Origin: Paracidovorax valerianellae
Lineage (GTDB): Bacteria; Pseudomonadota; Gammaproteobacteria; Burkholderiales; Burkholderiaceae_C
Assembly (NCBI RefSeq): GCF_900102625.1
Contig: NZ_FMZC01000003.1
Location: 1-64,000 of the forward strand
Direction of reading: 5' to 3'
DNA: 64,000 bases
In this document: positions 61,105 through 64,000 of the stretch, one piece after another
Layout: every line of letters begins with the position of its first letter
Numbering within the stretch: position 1 is the first letter of the stretch
Notes under the pieces: generated by a model
What the model saw: only the letters and a program-made list of their open reading frames with translations
What the model was told of the DNA's origin: nothing
The model's database searches: none
Translations under genes and position numbers: made by a program

Positions 61105-62316
61105 CTACAACGAGCTGGCGCTGGACCCATCGCCCCGGTACAGCCAGGGAACGTCCAGCACCCGCTCGCCCAGCAGCCGCAGCGAAGCGTCGCGCGCCCA
61201 GCGCACCGGGCCGGTGGCGTGGAAGATCCGCCCGTTGCGCGTGGCGCGGGCCTGCACGCGGGCGTTGCGCTGCCAGCGGTTGAGGGCGTAGCGGCGCAGC
61301 CGCAGGGGCACTTCGAGGTCGTGCATGGCCAGCGCGCGCTGCAGTTCGGCGGCGTCTTCGATCGCCATGCCGGCGCCCTGTGCGAGATAGGGGCGCATGG
61401 GGTGGGCGGCATCGCCCAGCAGGGCCACCCGGCCGCGGGCCATGTCGTCGGCGGTGCGCACCGGCGGGCGGTCGCACAGCGGCCACAGCCGCCAGCCGCC
61501 GCCCGCGTCGGCGACGCCACGCATCGCCTGCTGCAGGGCGGGACAGGTGCCGCGCAGCGCGGATTCGAGGCCGGTGGCATTCGCGGCGTGGTCCCAGCTT
61601 TCCAGGTCGTCGGGCGCGGGGCCTTGCACGATCACCACCAGGTTCTGCAGTTCGCCGCGGCGCACGGGGTACTGCACGGCGTGCAGACGCGGGCCCAGCC
61701 ATGCGGTGACCTGGCGGGTACGCAAGACGTCGGGCAAGGCCTGCTGGGGCACCAGCGCGCGGTAGGCAAGGTGGCCGGTCACTCGCGGGGGCACCGGCCC
61801 CAGCAGGCTGCTGCGCGTGCGGCTCCACAGGCCGTCGGCGCCGACGAGCGCATCGCCCTCCACCTCTTTGCCGCGGCTGGTGCGCACGGTGACGACGCCC
61901 TCGGCATCGGTGAAGCCGTCGATGGCGTGGGCGAGCGAAATCTGCGTGTCGGTGTATTTGGTGACGGCGGCGAGCAGCAGCCCGTGCAGGTCGGCGCGGT
62001 GGATGGTGGCGTAGGCCGCGCCGTAGCGCTCGACCGATGTGGCGCCCAGGGGCAGCACGGCCAGTTCGGCGCCGCTGAGCGCACTGCGCACCTGCAACCG
62101 CTCGGGGAACGCCGCCACCGACTGCAGCCGGTGCTGCAGGCCCCAGGCCTGCAACCGCCGCACGACGTTGGGGCCCAGTTGCACACCGGCCCCCACTTCG
62201 CTGAACGCCTCGGCGCGCTCGTACAGCCGCACGTCGCACCCCGCGCGGGACGCTCCCAACGCCGCCGCCAACCCGCCGATGCCGCCGCCGGCGACCAACA
62301 CCTGTTGTTTCTGCAT
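61105..62316 (-). CDS. FAD-dependent aromatic monooxygenase
   Basis: 403 residues, group A flavoprotein hydroxylase like salicylate or 3-hydroxybenzoate monooxygenases. FAD-binding VAGGGIGGLAAAL at the N-terminus, VGADGLWSRTR (DG motif), and GDAAHPMRPYLAQGAGMAIEDAAEL near residue 295. NAD(P)H-dependent ring hydroxylation is expected; the substrate is unknown. Start at MQKQQVLVAGGG; the frame is open 13 codons further. Single gene. Confidence 0.9.
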   Translation of the reverse strand: MQKQQVLVAGGGIGGLAAALGASRAGCDVRLYERAEAFSEVGAGVQLGPNVVRRLQAWGLQHRLQSVAAFPERLQVRSALSGAELAVLPLGATSVERYGAAYATIHRADLHGLLLAAVTKYTDTQISLAHAIDGFTDAEGVVTVRTSRGKEVEGDALVGADGLWSRTRSSLLGPVPPRVTGHLAYRALVPQQALPDVLRTRQVTAWLGPRLHAVQYPVRRGELQNLVVIVQGPAPDDLESWDHAANATGLESALRGTCPALQQAMRGVADAGGGWRLWPLCDRPPVRTADDMARGRVALLGDAAHPMRPYLAQGAGMAIEDAAELQRALAMHDLEVPLRLRRYALNRWQRNARVQARATRNGRIFHATGPVRWARDASLRLLGERVLDVPWLYRGDGSSASSL

Positions 62317-62404
62317 GCGGGCGATTGTGCCCGCCGCGCCGTGGCCGCTCTTCACGCCAGATCAAGAAACGCCGCCGCGGCCGGGCCGCTGTGGCGCAGC
62401 CGGT

Positions 62405-64000
62405 TCAAAGCGCGGGACGCACCGCCCGCTCAAGCACCGTAGCGGGCGCGGGGCGCCCGAAGAGATAGCCCTGGAACGCGTGGCAGCCGTGACGCTGCAA
62501 AAACTGCAGCTGGCCTGTCGTCTCCACGCCCTCGGCCACCACGTGCAGGTCCAGGCTTTGCGCCAGAGCGAGGATGGTGCGCACGATGGCCGCGTCGTTG
62601 GGGTCGGTGAGCACGTCGCGCACGAAGCCCTGGTCGATCTTGAGCTGGTCGATCGGCAGGCGTTTCAAGTAGCTGAGCGACGAGTAGCCGGTGCCGAAAT
62701 CGTCCAGCGAAAAGCCCACGCCCTGCGCGCGCAGCAGCTCCATGCGCGTGATCACGTCTTCCACGTCGGTCAGCAGCAGGCTTTCGGTCAGTTCGATCTT
62801 GAAGAGCCGCGGCTGCGCCCCGCTCTCGCGCAGCGCATGCAGCACCTGGTGCACGAAGTCGGGCTGGCGGAACTGGCGCACGCTCACGTTGATCGACAGC
62901 ACGAGCTGTGCGGTGGCGGCGCTGCGGCTCCACGCCACCAGTTGCTGGCAGCCGCGCTCCAGCACCCACTGGCCCAGCTGGACGATGAGCCCGCTCTGCT
63001 CGGCCACCGGAATGAACTCGCCGGGCGACACGATGCCGCGCTGCGGGTGCAGCCAGCGCACCAGCGCTTCGGCGCCTAGCATCTGCCCACGCCGGTCCAC
63101 GATGGGTTGGTAGTGCAGCACCAGCTCGCCCGCCTGCAGGCCGCGGCGCAACTCGGCCTCCAGCACGGCCCGCGCGCTGACGGCGGCCTGCATCTCCGGG
63201 TCGAAAAAACGCACTGCGTTTCGGCCGGCGGCCTTGGCCTGGTACATCGCCATGTCGGCATGCTTGAGCAGGTCGTCCACGCTGCCTGCGGCCTCGCCGA
63301 AGAGCGTGAGGCCGATGCTGGGCGTGCTGTGGTGGCTGATGCCATCGAGCAGGTACGGCAGGCTCAATGCGGTGCCGATCTTGCGGGCCAGCTGCGACGC
63401 ATCGGCACTGGCGGCCCACGACTCGGCGGGCAGCCCTTCGGCCAGCACCACGAATTCATCGCCGCCGAAACGCGCGACGGTGTCGCTCTGGCGCACGCAG
63501 GCCTGCAGGCGCTGCGCGACCTGCACGAGCAGGCGGTCGCCCATGTCGTGGCCCCGCGTGTCGTTCAGGTCCTTGAAGTTGTCCAGGTCGATGAACAGCA
63601 GCACGCCGTGCCGCCGCGTGCGGCCGACGGCGACGGTGGCGCGGTAGAGCCGGTCGATCAGCATGCGCCGGTTGGGCAGGCCGGTGAGCGCATCGAAGAA
63701 GGCGAGCCGCTCGATCTCGGCCTCGACTTGCTTGCGATCCGAGATGCTGCGGCCGACGCCGCGATAGCCCTGGAAAGTCCCCGCATCGTCGAACACCGGC
63801 ACGCCGCTGATCGACACCCAGTAAGCCGTGCCATCCGCCGACAGCCGCCGCAGTTCGAGGTCGCGAAACGGCTCGCGTGCATCGAGCAGGCGGCGGTGTG
63901 CGACCCAGTCTTCATCGGCCATGTTGAGGGCGCCGATCTCCCAGCGGGTGCGCCCCACGACCTCGCCCGGCGCCATGGCCTGTGTGCTGCGCCCGCTCAC
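62405..64000 (-). CDS. PAS-GGDEF-EAL cyclic-di-GMP protein (5' end off window)
   Basis: At least 531 residues, N-terminus cut by the window edge. A PAS domain with PAC end (VSISGVPVFDDAGTFQGYRGVGRSISDR), a GGDEF domain with the intact ARFGGDEFVVL, and an EAL domain with EALVRW and later DDFGTGYSSL; QGYLFGRPA ends it. Both catalytic motifs look intact, so the protein may make and degrade cyclic-di-GMP, with the PAS domain deciding the balance. The last residues give the true C-terminus. Confidence 0.92.
   Translation of the reverse strand: MSGRSTQAMAPGEVVGRTRWEIGALNMADEDWVAHRRLLDAREPFRDLELRRLSADGTAYWVSISGVPVFDDAGTFQGYRGVGRSISDRKQVEAEIERLAFFDALTGLPNRRMLIDRLYRATVAVGRTRRHGVLLFIDLDNFKDLNDTRGHDMGDRLLVQVAQRLQACVRQSDTVARFGGDEFVVLAEGLPAESWAASADASQLARKIGTALSLPYLLDGISHHSTPSIGLTLFGEAAGSVDDLLKHADMAMYQAKAAGRNAVRFFDPEMQAAVSARAVLEAELRRGLQAGELVLHYQPIVDRRGQMLGAEALVRWLHPQRGIVSPGEFIPVAEQSGLIVQLGQWVLERGCQQLVAWSRSAATAQLVLSINVSVRQFRQPDFVHQVLHALRESGAQPRLFKIELTESLLLTDVEDVITRMELLRAQGVGFSLDDFGTGYSSLSYLKRLPIDQLKIDQGFVRDVLTDPNDAAIVRTILALAQSLDLHVVAEGVETTGQLQFLQRHGCHAFQGYLFGRPAPATVLERAVRPAL

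Noticed and set aside
54271-62442. Many long overlapping frames on both strands in the GC-rich right end
   Set aside because: High GC3 removes stop codons from alternative frames; only frames with family motifs and sensible starts were kept.

Overview
The window is 64 kb of high-GC chromosome from a betaproteobacterium, most probably Comamonadaceae and close to Acidovorax. This rests on the protein style, on the core gene order hrcA-nadK-recN-rapZ-mutY, then mutM-TPR-lolB-ispE-tRNA-Gln-prs-rplY-pth, on a BbZIP-like transporter, and on a short repeat family I associate with comamonad genomes. No database was searched. There is no phage, insertion sequence or CRISPR array. Both ends cut a gene: an NRPS on the left and a PAS-GGDEF-EAL protein on the right.

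Region 1 (1-7.3 kb, all minus strand) is the start of an iron-regulated lipopeptide siderophore cluster. A Fur box precedes an ECF sigma gene. Then come a 64-residue FecR-like N-terminal domain, MbtH, a type II thioesterase, a Sfp-type phosphopantetheinyl transferase and a large NRPS. The NRPS opens with FAAL-carrier-condensation-adenylation, so the peptide should be N-acylated by a fatty acid.

Region 2 (7.3-16.2 kb) covers redox and metals. An exported MsrA is divergent from an OmpR-type two-component system. After it come a DUF6172 protein, an exported ferritin-like lipoprotein, a ZIP metal transporter, and a GbsR/MarR-type regulator upstream of a cyanide-insensitive bd-type quinol oxidase (cioAB).

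Region 3 (16.3-25.1 kb) looks like a light and singlet-oxygen response island. A LOV hybrid histidine kinase is followed by DUF1295, DUF6134 and DUF2177 genes. An RpoE-ChrR sigma/anti-sigma pair, with all four expected ChrR zinc ligands at the known positions, is divergent from a COG2907 FAD oxidoreductase, a DUF1365 protein and a Cfa-like lipid methyltransferase. Three candidate sigma-E promoters with an identical 18-base spacer sit before the sigma gene and both target operons.

Region 4 (25-51.8 kb) is core genome: SPOR protein, I78 inhibitor lipoprotein, hemW-rdgB-rph, a Ser/Thr kinase and PP2C pair, yicC-gmk-rpoZ-spoT, greB, three tRNAs, hrcA, nadK-recN-rapZ, mutY with a dynamin-like GTPase, mutM, a TPR protein with lolB-ispE, prs, rplY, pth and a 2[4Fe-4S] ferredoxin. 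Its central part (about 34-49 kb) is visibly lower in GC than the flanks.

Region 5 (51.8-64 kb, very GC-rich) holds a complete peptide/nickel-type ABC importer operon followed by an amidase, a small membrane-anchored protein and an MFS transporter. A FAD aromatic monooxygenase and a cyclic-di-GMP protein lie on the other strand.

Six copies of a short palindromic repeat sit at gene ends (28.97, 29.15, 32.89, 51.47, 55.03 and 61.04 kb). Some abut or supply stop codons and one lies inside a coding sequence.
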